Source of the DNA: Angelakisella massiliensis
Lineage (GTDB): Bacteria > Bacillota > Clostridia > Oscillospirales > Ruminococcaceae
Reading direction: 5' to 3'
NCBI RefSeq assembly: GCF_900104675.1
Contig: NZ_LT629945.1
Span: forward strand, 2,036,756 to 2,100,755
DNA: 64,000 nt
Part shown: one piece after another, positions 1-7,029 of the stretch
Position numbering within the stretch: position 1 is the stretch's first letter
Layout: each line of letters begins with the position of its first letter
The notes under the pieces: generated by a model
What the model was told of the DNA's origin: nothing
The model's database searches: none
The model's input: only the letters and a program-made list of their open reading frames with translations
Made by a program: the position numbers and the translations under genes

Positions 1-506
1 CAGACGGGAACTTTGTACTCCGCAAGGACAAGCGCAGCACCGGCACCGCAACCCTCTTCTGCACAGGCAGAGACATCCCCTACCGGGAGCTGTCCCTGGC
101 ATTCGATGAAGACACCCACCGCTGGGAACTGCGGGAGGACAGCCAGGAACCGCTGCCGGAGCAGAAAACTGATCCCCTCATTGAGGATCTTCTCTCTTTT
201 CTGAAACAGCATGGTGACTTCACTGGAACCGCCACTGAGCTAGCGACATCCATAGCCGATTTGTCCGGAGAAACGATCCAGCCCAATGTGCTGATAAAAA
301 AGCTGATCCGCCGGCAGCAGGAACTGTCTCAGCTGGGAATCAGGCTCTCCAGCCGCCGCACTCACACCCGCCGGGAACTGTCTCTGACCATGGTTCGCGT
401 CGGCTGCGTCAGCAATGACGGTAAAACAGATAGTTTACCAGTATCAGATTTCCCGTCGCAGCCGTCACAGCTGTCGCAAACAAACCAACAGGAGGTATCA
501 CAATGA
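1..506 (+). CDS. RepA/DnaB-like AAA ATPase of a mobile element (C-terminal part)
   Basis: The reading frame is open from base 3 with no start, so the gene begins upstream of the window and only about 167 C-terminal residues are seen. This part contains a segment starting DGNFVLRKDKRSTGTATLFC and a charged stretch with RELSLAFDEDTHRWELRED, followed by a helical tail. That resembles the end of RepA-type replicative helicases and AAA ATPases that precede mobilization genes in clostridial integrative elements. The Walker motifs would lie outside the window, so the family call is an inference from this tail and the context. Its stop codon overlaps the next start (ATGA at 503-506), which indicates an operon with the mobilization genes. 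Confidence 0.5.
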   Translation, partial: DGNFVLRKDKRSTGTATLFCTGRDIPYRELSLAFDEDTHRWELREDSQEPLPEQKTDPLIEDLLSFLKQHGDFTGTATELATSIADLSGETIQPNVLIKKLIRRQQELSQLGIRLSSRRTHTRRELSLTMVRVGCVSNDGKTDSLPVSDFPSQPSQLSQTNQQEVSQ

Positions 507-838
507 AAGATTTTCATACCGCGCATAACCAGTTTCTCAAATCCCTGATTCAGCAGTCCCGGCAGGAGACACTCCAATATGTCAAAAACGGGATGGAAGA
601 ACAGCTGGGCAGTGCATCCCCCGATGAACAGACCCTGTGGCGTTATCTGCGAAATCCACAGCGCCATACCTCCCTCACCTCCTCCCAACAGCTGGTCGCC
701 ATGGATTTGCTGCTGGAATGGACGGAAATCAATTTCCGCACTTGCTGCGATCTGCTACGCTATCAGATGCTCCGGCAAAACGGTGTTGTTGATTCGGTGG
801 AGGAGTTTCTCCAGCTGCTGCAAAAAGAAGCGGAATAG
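503..838 (+). CDS. Hypothetical mobile-element protein (111 aa)
   Basis: The start is ATG at 503, which overlaps the previous stop by four bases; AGGAGG is found about eight bases upstream (490-495). The protein is predicted to be soluble and mostly helical, with a C-terminal part rich in Leu, Gln and Glu (EEFLQLLQKEAE). There is no signal peptide or membrane segment. I recognise no domain. Its position between a RepA-like ATPase and MobC fits the small accessory proteins of integrative mobilizable elements, but no function can be assigned. Confidence 0.6.
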   Translation: MKDFHTAHNQFLKSLIQQSRQETLQYVKNGMEEQLGSASPDEQTLWRYLRNPQRHTSLTSSQQLVAMDLLLEWTEINFRTCCDLLRYQMLRQNGVVDSVEEFLQLLQKEAE

Positions 839-861
839 CCGCGGTACCAGGAGCCGAGATT

Positions 862-953
862 TCCCTCCTTTGAGGAGGGAGCCAGCATCGCGTTTGTCTG
901 GACGCCGCCACAGCCGCCGCCCCGCCAAACACCCTTTCCGGGCGGAAGCCCGG
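862..953 (+). other. Inverted-repeat cluster upstream of mobC; candidate oriT
   Basis: The 142-bp gap before mobC holds two perfect hairpins. One has arms TCCCTCC (862-868) and GGAGGGA (874-880) with loop TTTGA. The other has arms CCGGGC (938-943) and GCCCGG (948-953) with loop GGAA. Origins of transfer of MobC/relaxase systems usually lie just upstream of the mobilization genes and carry inverted repeats, so an oriT role is plausible. I cannot recognise a nic-site consensus. Neither hairpin has a T-tract, so a terminator is less likely. Confidence 0.35.
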
Positions 954-980
954 ACCCACTTTGGAAAGGAGGAAAACACC

Positions 981-1295
981 ATCAAAGACACAACCTTCAG
1001 CATCCGGGTCTCCACAAAGGATCTGGAGACTATCCGGGAGAAAGCAAAGCTGGCCCGTCTTTCCCAGAGCGACTATGTCACTCGCTGCTGTCTGGGCAGG
1101 CAGGTGGTTGTGGTGGAGGACCTGAAAGAGGTGCACCGTCAGCTCCGGGCTATCGGAACCAATCTCAACCGTCTGACTGCCCTGGACAATATGGGAAAGA
1201 TCCAAACCGTGTACCTGGATCAGACCGTCGATGAGCTGGCAAAAGTGAGTACCGCTCTCCGGGAAATCCAGGAGCGTGGGAGGTGGAGAAAATAG
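981..1295 (+). CDS. mobC: MobC-like relaxosome accessory protein (ATC start)
   Basis: This is a short DNA-binding relaxosome protein that helps the relaxase load at oriT. The N-terminus TTFSIRVSTKDLETIREKAK followed by LSQSDYVTRC is a ribbon-helix-helix-like fold as in MobC proteins, and the C-terminal half (LRAIGTNLNRLTAL) is the typical 'GNNLNQI/GtNLNrl' region. A strong ribosome-binding site, AAAGGAGG at 965-972, is followed after eight bases by ATC, with no in-frame ATG, GTG or TTG near it, so translation seems to start at an ATC codon (104 aa). The frame remains open upstream to 579 but encodes an unrelated antisense-like composition. It overlaps the relaxase start by 13 nt. Confidence 0.75.
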   Translation: MKDTTFSIRVSTKDLETIREKAKLARLSQSDYVTRCCLGRQVVVVEDLKEVHRQLRAIGTNLNRLTALDNMGKIQTVYLDQTVDELAKVSTALREIQERGRWRK

Positions 1296-2641
1296 CCATT
1301 GTTCATTTCGTCAACTCGCCCAAGGGACAGAACCGCAGCGGTATGGCAGCAGTCATGCGCTATGCAGCCCAGGAACAAAAGACTCTGTGGCAAGGTCAGT
1401 CTCTGATCTCCGGTGTGAACTGTCAAGCCAAAAGTGCCTATGATGACTTCCTCAGCACCAAGCTGCTCCACCACAAGGAATCCGGTCGGCTGTATTATCA
1501 TCTGGTGCAGTCCTTCCCAAAAGAAGCACTGGTGGATCCTGTCACTGCTCACCAGGCAGCGGTCCGACTGGCAGGATTCTTTCAGGACTGGGAAGTGCTT
1601 GTTTGCACCCATGTGGATCGGGAGCATATCCACTCCCACCTCATCATCAACAGCGTCAGCATGGAAGAAGGGCGAAAGCTCCATGTATCACAAAGAGAGC
1701 TGGAAAATCTCCGCTGTCAGAACGACCTCATCTGCAAAGAGCTGAACCTGCCAATGTTTGAGGAAAGCGAACACACACGCTCCTCCGCTCTCTCCGGTGG
1801 GGAGTATCACGCCGCCGCCCGGGGAGAGAGCTGGAAGTTCCAGTTGATGAATGCCATTGACCGGTGTATGACCAGAGCCGCAACCCGGAAGGAGTTTCTC
1901 TCGCTGATGGAAGACCAGGGCTATCAGGTAAGATGGAGCGACAGCCGGACAAGCATCACCTACACCACACCCCAGGGGAAGAAGTGCCGGGACAACCGGC
2001 TGCATGAACCCAAGTATCTGAAAGGAGCGATGGAACTTGAATTCACCATACGAGCAGCGATACTCACTGGACGAACTCAAAGAGCGAAATTCCCTTCCGC
2101 CGAAGAACCAGCGTCCGGAGAATCCGACATCGAATACTCCAGTGCAGCCCATTGTGATTCAGTGCTGTCTGCCCAAAGAGATGGAGCAAATGCGTCAGAG
2201 CCTTCGCAGTCTGGAGCGGAATGTGGAACGACAGACCGAACTGCTGAGTCTTCTCTGGGATCAGATCCGCTCCTCCGGGACGTCCTCTCAGCTGTACACC
2301 ATCAACCAGACGTTGACGGAAATGGACAAATCCCTGCAGCAGATACAATGGATGGTACGACAGGCTGGGAACCGGAACGAGAGGCGTTTCTCTCTTCCCT
2401 CACTGACATTCCCGCATCTGGAATGGAGTCCGGTCTACGGTCTGATTCTGATATCGGCGGCAGCCTTGCTGGCGATCTTGTTCACTTGGGTCGTTCTTTG
2501 GAAATGACCCAGCAGTCCAACGCAGATACTCCCTCCGGTCATCCTCACACCGACCGGAAGCTCCGAAAAAAGCAGCGGGAGAAAAAGAGGGCGCTGGGGC
2601 AGAAAGGAGAGGAGGGGATCACATGGCAGCCGAAGCTGTGA
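1283..2641 (+). CDS. Relaxase / mobilization nuclease (MobP/VirD2-like)
   Basis: This protein (452 aa, GTG start) nicks oriT and pilots single-stranded DNA during conjugative mobilization. Residues about 65-80 contain the family motif YYHLVQSFPKE, and about 105-125 contain the metal-binding motif HVDREHIHSHLIINSV (the HxH triad). After residue ~250 the sequence becomes acidic and low in complexity. It ends with the lysine/arginine-rich RKLRKKQREKKRALGQK, a tail I recognise from clostridial relaxases, which supports the frame to the end. From 2037 to 2507 a second plausible protein is encoded in another frame of the same strand. The gene is translationally coupled to mobC. Confidence 0.88.
   Translation: MEKIAIVHFVNSPKGQNRSGMAAVMRYAAQEQKTLWQGQSLISGVNCQAKSAYDDFLSTKLLHHKESGRLYYHLVQSFPKEALVDPVTAHQAAVRLAGFFQDWEVLVCTHVDREHIHSHLIINSVSMEEGRKLHVSQRELENLRCQNDLICKELNLPMFEESEHTRSSALSGGEYHAAARGESWKFQLMNAIDRCMTRAATRKEFLSLMEDQGYQVRWSDSRTSITYTTPQGKKCRDNRLHEPKYLKGAMELEFTIRAAILTGRTQRAKFPSAEEPASGESDIEYSSAAHCDSVLSAQRDGANASEPSQSGAECGTTDRTAESSLGSDPLLRDVLSAVHHQPDVDGNGQIPAADTMDGTTGWEPEREAFLSSLTDIPASGMESGLRSDSDIGGSLAGDLVHLGRSLEMTQQSNADTPSGHPHTDRKLRKKQREKKRALGQKGEEGITWQPKL
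2037..2507 (+). CDS. Small tail-anchored-like protein nested in the relaxase gene
   Basis: This 156-residue protein is encoded wholly inside the 3' part of the relaxase gene in another frame. It starts MNSPYEQRYSLDELKERNSL. Around residues 55-105 is a coiled-coil-like helix (EMEQMRQSLRSLERNVERQT), and near the C-terminus is a single hydrophobic membrane segment (VYGLILISAAALLAILFTWV). This organisation is too ordered for a chance frame, and I recall similar proteins beside relaxases of this type. The probable topology is a cytoplasmic coiled coil anchored by the C-terminus, perhaps placing the relaxosome at the membrane; that role is inference. Confidence 0.55.
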   Translation: MNSPYEQRYSLDELKERNSLPPKNQRPENPTSNTPVQPIVIQCCLPKEMEQMRQSLRSLERNVERQTELLSLLWDQIRSSGTSSQLYTINQTLTEMDKSLQQIQWMVRQAGNRNERRFSLPSLTFPHLEWSPVYGLILISAAALLAILFTWVVLWK

Positions 2642-2710
2642 CGATGAGTTTAGAAGGGTACAAAATGGTGAAAAATAAAGTCACAACGATATGCCAGGGG
2701 TGATAGATGG

Positions 2711-2974
2711 TTGAAAATCCGTGTCAGGGATGACAGCAAGATCGTGGAAGTGTGGCTGACCCGGGAGGAAAAAGAGGACGAAGCTCTGCGGGAAAGTTTG
2801 AAGCCGCTGTATCAGCAGTACAAGGAGCAGAAATATCTGGTGAGCGTGTTCCTGTCGGGGGAGGAAGATTTGTACCCCCTGACGCTGGACCTGCTGCGGA
2901 GCAACCGCAGGCAGAGCGCTCGGCGGGAACTGGAAGGGGGAGAGGAAATGGAATCGGTGGCGCTGGGATTTTAG
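2711..2974 (+). CDS. Hypothetical small mobile-element protein (87 aa)
   Basis: The start is TTG at 2711, preceded by AGGGGTG about eight bases upstream. The protein (MKIRVRDDSKIVEVWLTREE...) is charged and soluble, with a predicted beta-strand N-terminus and a helical middle (ESLKPLYQQYKEQKY), and it ends with LGF. No domain is recognised. It sits between the relaxase and the recombinase, where clostridial mobilizable elements often carry a small regulatory or accessory frame. The non-ATG start and small size leave some doubt. Confidence 0.5.
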   Translation: MKIRVRDDSKIVEVWLTREEKEDEALRESLKPLYQQYKEQKYLVSVFLSGEEDLYPLTLDLLRSNRRQSARRELEGGEEMESVALGF

Positions 2975-3114
2975 CGGTGTGCGGAGGGGAGAGCGGGGAT
3001 TTTCCATCGGTTTCCCCTGCCTTGGCCCTTGCTTTTGGGGAGGAGATACGGTACAATGTTATCTGTAAATATGGAATTGAGTTTGAATCTATATGGATAG
3101 AAAGGAGCGGGACC

Positions 3115-3171
3115 ATGGAGAAAAGCCGAAAGAAACCGGACCACGCCCCGGGGAGAGGTGAGGGCGGATGA
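3115..3171 (+). CDS. Possible 18-aa leader peptide coupled to the recombinase
   Basis: A short frame starts at ATG 3115 after GAAAGGAG at 3101-3108 and encodes 18 residues, rich in Lys, Arg and Gly (MEKSRKKPDHAPGRGEGG). Its stop overlaps the recombinase start as ATGA (3168-3171). It has a better ribosome-binding site than the recombinase itself, which suggests translational coupling. It could equally be the N-terminal remnant of a longer regulatory protein. Whether the peptide has its own function cannot be seen. Confidence 0.35.
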   Translation: MEKSRKKPDHAPGRGEGG

Positions 3172-4913
3172 TAGAACGGTTTGATATTGCCGGTTACTGC
3201 CGTATCTCGGTGGATGAGGAACTGGACCGGGACAACACCTCCATCGAAAACCAGAAAGCCATCATCTCGGATTTTGTCAAACGTCAGTTTCCCGACAGCA
3301 CCCTCACCTTTTATGAGGACAGGGACCGGTCCGGCTACACCTTCGAGCAGCGGGAAGGGTATCAGACCATGCGCCGGGAGCTGATGGCCCACCAAAAGGA
3401 CATCCTCATCGTCAAGGACTTCTCCCGTTTTTCCCGGCGGAACAGCCGGGGACTGGTGGAGCTGGAGGACCTGCGGGACGCCGGTGTGCGGATCATTTCT
3501 ATCGGGGACAACATCGATTTCCCGGGTGGCGACGATTGGCTGAAGATTCAGTTTCAGTTTCTCATCAACGAAATGCCGGTCACCGACACCAGCAAAAAGG
3601 TCCGTTCGGTGGTCCGCCGCCGCCAGCAGGACGGCCAGTGGATCTGCGCTGCCCCCTATGGTTACATCATCAACAGCAAGCAGCAGTTTGAGGTGGTGCC
3701 CACCGAGGCAGAGGTGGTGCGGGAAATTTTCCGCCTCTATAACGACGAGGGTTGGGGCTATAAAAAAATCGCCAACCATCTTACCGCCCAGGGCATACCC
3801 ACCCCCCGGATGTCCGAGCGGATGCGCAAGGAGGCGGTGGGGGAGGAGTGCCGACGGGAGGCGAAGTCCGCCTGGGCCATCGTCACGGTCCAGGGGATTC
3901 TGGACAACGATTTTTACATTGGTACTCTCCGTCAGGGGAAGTACACTCGGGCCAAAATCAACGGCAAGGACATACGCCGGGATGAGATGGAGCAGATCGT
4001 CATTGAAAACCACCATCAGCCCATTATCGACTACCGCACCTTCGCGGTGACCCGGGCCCTGCGGGAGCAGCGGACCCGTTCCAACTACCGGGGCACCAAG
4101 GTCAACGACAATGTCTATTCCGGCTTTCTGGAGTGCGGGGACTGCGGCGCTCCCATGTTCGCCATGAGCCGCCGGGACCTGAAGCCCGCCTATACCTGCG
4201 GCACCTACCACCGCCAGGGCCGGGCCGGATGCACCAGCCACCACATCCGGGTGGATAAGCTGGACGAGATCGTCAAGGGCTATGTGGCCCTGGTGCGGGA
4301 GAATTCCGCCGCCATGGTGGAGCGCCTCAACGCCGACCTTGCCCGGGAGGAGGAGGACGTGGCGGAGACGGAGCGGAGCGCCGCCAATCTGGAGGAGGTG
4401 CTGGCGGACCTCCAGGAGGAGCTGAAGGCCACCAAGCGGCAGCGGGTGCGGGACATCATGAAGCACCCGGACCAGGAGGCCATCCTGGAGGAGACCTACG
4501 ACGAGCTGGAAAGCGACCTGACCCGGCGGATGGAGGGAATCCGCCGCCAGCTGCAAATGGCGGTGGACAAACGCAACACCATCCTCCAGGTAAACCGCAC
4601 CGCCAAAACCGCCCTGGAGGTCTTCGACGACATCCTCCGCAAGGAAAAGCTGGACCGGAAGGACCTGCAGCTGGTCATCGAGAAAATCAGGGTGTACGAG
4701 GACCATATCGAGGTGCAGCTGAAGGGGGACATCGACAGCCTCCTCAAATGCGGCAGACTGCCGGAGAAAGAAAGAGAAACCACGGTAAATTTTAAGTCTG
4801 ACATGGCAAACAGCTTACCGACGGCCAGCTCACCACTATCCAGTCCTTCAAAAAGCGGGCAGACAAGGCCGGCCATGTCAATGCAATCAGTCACGATCAG
4901 GCAGCACAGATAG
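3168..4913 (+). CDS. Large serine recombinase (TnpX/TndX-like integrase)
   Basis: This 581-residue enzyme excises and integrates the element. The N-terminal resolvase domain has catalytic Ser14 in GYCRIS, followed by the conserved R/D region FSRFSRRNSRGLVELEDL. The recombinase domain spans about residues 170-290. A zinc ribbon follows (CGDCGAPMFA ... YTCGTYHRQGRAGC, residues ~320-352), then a long coiled coil (residues ~385-500). The family is known for integrative elements of Clostridia such as Tn4451 and Tn5397. The last ~40 codons look out of frame: reading frame 2 from about 4802 to 4921 gives a more family-like ending. Without the left end the integration state cannot be checked. spoVT starts 120 bp downstream. 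Confidence 0.9.
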   Translation: MIERFDIAGYCRISVDEELDRDNTSIENQKAIISDFVKRQFPDSTLTFYEDRDRSGYTFEQREGYQTMRRELMAHQKDILIVKDFSRFSRRNSRGLVELEDLRDAGVRIISIGDNIDFPGGDDWLKIQFQFLINEMPVTDTSKKVRSVVRRRQQDGQWICAAPYGYIINSKQQFEVVPTEAEVVREIFRLYNDEGWGYKKIANHLTAQGIPTPRMSERMRKEAVGEECRREAKSAWAIVTVQGILDNDFYIGTLRQGKYTRAKINGKDIRRDEMEQIVIENHHQPIIDYRTFAVTRALREQRTRSNYRGTKVNDNVYSGFLECGDCGAPMFAMSRRDLKPAYTCGTYHRQGRAGCTSHHIRVDKLDEIVKGYVALVRENSAAMVERLNADLAREEEDVAETERSAANLEEVLADLQEELKATKRQRVRDIMKHPDQEAILEETYDELESDLTRRMEGIRRQLQMAVDKRNTILQVNRTAKTALEVFDDILRKEKLDRKDLQLVIEKIRVYEDHIEVQLKGDIDSLLKCGRLPEKERETTVNFKSDMANSLPTASSPLSSPSKSGQTRPAMSMQSVTIRQHR

Positions 4914-5033
4914 TTGAAATATGATTTCCAGGACCTGCCATGGAGAAAAAGATACATAACTTTTTCCATTCTGCGCACAATACAGCTAAAAGAAAAAAAC
5001 GGCAACCCGTTTTAATAGAAGGAGGATTTTTTC
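4914..5033 (+). other. Probable right junction of the mobile element and spoVT leader
   Basis: This 120-bp gap must contain the right attachment site if the element ends next to its recombinase, as is usual for large serine integrases. The core cannot be placed because the left end is outside the window. Just before the spoVT ribosome-binding site is a small perfect hairpin, AAAACGG (4996-5002) and CCGTTTT (5007-5013) with loop CAAC, which could be a weak terminator shielding spoVT from element transcription. A strong GAAGGAGG at 5019-5026 serves spoVT. Confidence 0.4.
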
Positions 5034-5573
5034 ATGAAGGCGACAGGGATTGTGCGGCGGATTGATGATTTGGGCAGAGTCGTGATCCCCAAGGAGATTC
5101 GCAGAACGATGCGTATCCGTGAGGGAGATCCGCTGGAGATTTTTACTGATAATGACGGCGAGGTTATTTTTAAGAAGTATTCCCCCATCGGCGAGCTGGG
5201 TAACTTCGCGTCCGCCTACGCCGATGTATTGTATAAAACCTCTGGTTTTCCGGTGCTGGTCTGTGATCGGGACCATGTGGTGGCTGCGGCAGGGGTATCA
5301 AAAAAAGAAATACTTGAGCGGCGCATCTCCACTTCTCTGGAGGATATGATTGAGAACCGCAAAAGCTACAACGCCGGAAACGGAGAAAAGAAATTACAGC
5401 CGGTGGAGGGTGTGGACCATTACTGCCTGGCCCAGAGCCCCATTATCGCGGCTGGAGATGTTTGCGGCAGTATTCTGTTCCTGGCAAACGGTACCAGTGA
5501 TGACGCCCGGGAGGTGGAAGTGAAGCTGATCCAGGCAGCGGCAGCCTTTCTGGGCAAGCAGATGGAAGAATGA
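5034..5573 (+). CDS. spoVT: Stage V sporulation protein T (AbrB-type regulator)
   Basis: SpoVT is a forespore transcription factor that adjusts sigma-G-dependent genes and spore coat/germination properties. The protein is 179 aa, the normal length. Residues 1-50 form the swapped-hairpin AbrB DNA-binding domain (TGIVRRIDDLGRVVIPKEIR and GDPLEIFTD), and residues ~55-178 form a GAF-like domain (FPVLVCDRDHVVAAAGV). A strong GAAGGAGG precedes the ATG. It is monocistronic: a mobile element lies upstream and a bidirectional terminator downstream. Its presence is the main evidence that the host forms endospores. Confidence 0.95.
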   Translation: MKATGIVRRIDDLGRVVIPKEIRRTMRIREGDPLEIFTDNDGEVIFKKYSPIGELGNFASAYADVLYKTSGFPVLVCDRDHVVAAAGVSKKEILERRISTSLEDMIENRKSYNAGNGEKKLQPVEGVDHYCLAQSPIIAAGDVCGSILFLANGTSDDAREVEVKLIQAAAAFLGKQMEE

Positions 5574-5694
5574 TGCCTGATGTTCTGCTAAAAAGATAAA
5601 TACAGCTTTTACAGGCGATTTGTTCCATTTCATGTTCAAACCGGAAACTGGTTTTATCTTTTCAAAAAGGTTGGAAAAAATTTTGGTGCAAAGA

Positions 5695-5738
5695 AAAACT
5701 CCCGGGAAACGATGTTCGTCCTCGTTCCCGGGAGTTTT
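5695..5738. terminator. Bidirectional intrinsic terminator (spoVT / cheB)
   Basis: A perfect 14-bp stem has arms AAAACTCCCGGGAA (5695-5708) and TTCCCGGGAGTTTT (5725-5738), with A/T runs on both sides. It lies between the convergent spoVT and the end of cheB and can stop transcription in either direction. Confidence 0.9.
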
Positions 5739-5758
5739 TATGATGGTCCTATTTTACG

Positions 5759-6838
5759 TTATCCATTGCCCTTTTTCAGATGTGTCATCAGGACGCTGGC
5801 GATATTCTCACAAGAGGCCTGTATCGTTACCGCCCCAATTTCCTGAGCGACCCCGGGCATTCCGTACACCACACAGGAATCTTTATCCTGTCCGATGGTG
5901 TAAGCGCCTGCTTTTCGCATTTCCAGCAGTCCGCTGGCGCCATCCCGTCCCATGCCAGTCATAATAATGCCTACCATGTGACACTTGACTGCTGAAGCCA
6001 TGGAAGAAAACAGTACATCCACCGAAGGACGATGTCCGCTGACCTTTTCTCCCGGCAGGCAGGAAACAGTATACCGGTTGCCGATACGCACCACCCGGGT
6101 TTGATAATCCGCCGGAGCGATCAGAGCCAAACCCCGGTGAATCTCATCCCCATGAACCGCTTCACGCACCTCCATCTGGCACAGGCGATTGAGGCGTTGG
6201 GCGTACATTTGGGTGAAGCCAACAGGCATATGCTGAACAATCACCATGCCGGGAATATCTGCCGGCAAACGCTTCAGCACCTCCAGCGTGGCTTCTGTAC
6301 CTCCGGTAGAGGCGCCTAATCCGATAATGGTATCGTTGAGGAAGCTGCCGGGGATGTTTCCCAGCAGGGGAGAAGCCGCTGGTTGAGGAGTATGGGCAGC
6401 AGGGCTGGGGGGAGTGGTGCTGCGGACAACGGGACTGCGAACCTTGGCGCAGGAGGCGATGGTAATTTTTTGAGCCAGAGAATGGATGAAAGAAGAAACG
6501 CTTTCGGTTCCGTCCGGCTTGCGGACAAAGTCCACCGCTCCAGCTGCCAGAGCGTCAAACACCCGAAGATTCAGGGAGGATACCAAGATCACCGGAAGGG
6601 GATGGGAGGGCAAAAACTGTTTGAGAAAATCAATTCCGCTGGTACCCGGCATCTCCACATCCATGGTAACGACATCAGGCGAAAAACGAAGAATTTTATT
6701 TTTTGCGTCCAAAGCATTGATAGCAGTTCCTATCACCTGAATATTGGGATGAGACGCCAGTCCCTTGGTAATCAGGTTCCGGGCTACGGCGGAGTCATCC
6801 ACCACCAGAACGCGGATGGGATTTGAAGTGGAAAACAT
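5759..6838 (-). CDS. cheB: Chemotaxis response regulator methylesterase CheB
   Basis: CheB removes methyl groups from chemoreceptors and deamidates receptor glutamines, giving adaptation. The protein has 359 residues. An N-terminal receiver domain has the acidic pair in VVDDSAVAR and phosphoacceptor Asp60 (VVTMDVEMPG). A Pro/Ser-rich linker spans ~135-165. The C-terminal esterase has catalytic Ser177 (GLGASTGG), His203 (VQHMP) and a later Asp (MTGMGRDGA). It is the last gene of cheA-cheW-cheR-cheB, with AAGGAGG before its ATG. The 191-bp gap separating it from cheR is unusually long for this operon and shows no obvious terminator. Confidence 0.96.
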   Translation of the reverse strand: MFSTSNPIRVLVVDDSAVARNLITKGLASHPNIQVIGTAINALDAKNKILRFSPDVVTMDVEMPGTSGIDFLKQFLPSHPLPVILVSSLNLRVFDALAAGAVDFVRKPDGTESVSSFIHSLAQKITIASCAKVRSPVVRSTTPPSPAAHTPQPAASPLLGNIPGSFLNDTIIGLGASTGGTEATLEVLKRLPADIPGMVIVQHMPVGFTQMYAQRLNRLCQMEVREAVHGDEIHRGLALIAPADYQTRVVRIGNRYTVSCLPGEKVSGHRPSVDVLFSSMASAVKCHMVGIIMTGMGRDGASGLLEMRKAGAYTIGQDKDSCVVYGMPGVAQEIGAVTIQASCENIASVLMTHLKKGNG

Positions 6839-7029
6839 CAGGGTATCCTCCTTTTGGAATCAGGGATAGCAGTGCTGCTTTTGAAGCAGATAGAATGAAC
6901 CGCGATCTCCTGAAATACCGATCTGTGTTGGTACTGGGAAAAATGCGGTACCTGATCAAGGCAAGGGAAGATGGAGGGAAGAAATCCTTGTTTCCTTCCA
7001 AACCTTTCAGCGCTTCATGGATATCCCTG

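Noticed and set aside
862-880. Terminator after the 111-aa gene
   Set aside because: The TCCCTCC/GGAGGGA hairpin has no T-run and lies in an operon continuing into mobC, so an oriT or other role is preferred.
2752-3171. 139-codon frame ahead of the recombinase
   Set aside because: Its first ~120 codons overlap the 87-aa gene in another frame and are Gly/Ala/Arg-rich; only the last 18 codons, which have their own ribosome-binding site, may be translated.
2724-4706. 660-codon minus-strand frame opposite the recombinase gene
   Set aside because: It lies antisense to a well-supported serine recombinase, is His/Leu/Pro/Gly-rich in the manner of GC-rich shadows and has no recognisable domain.
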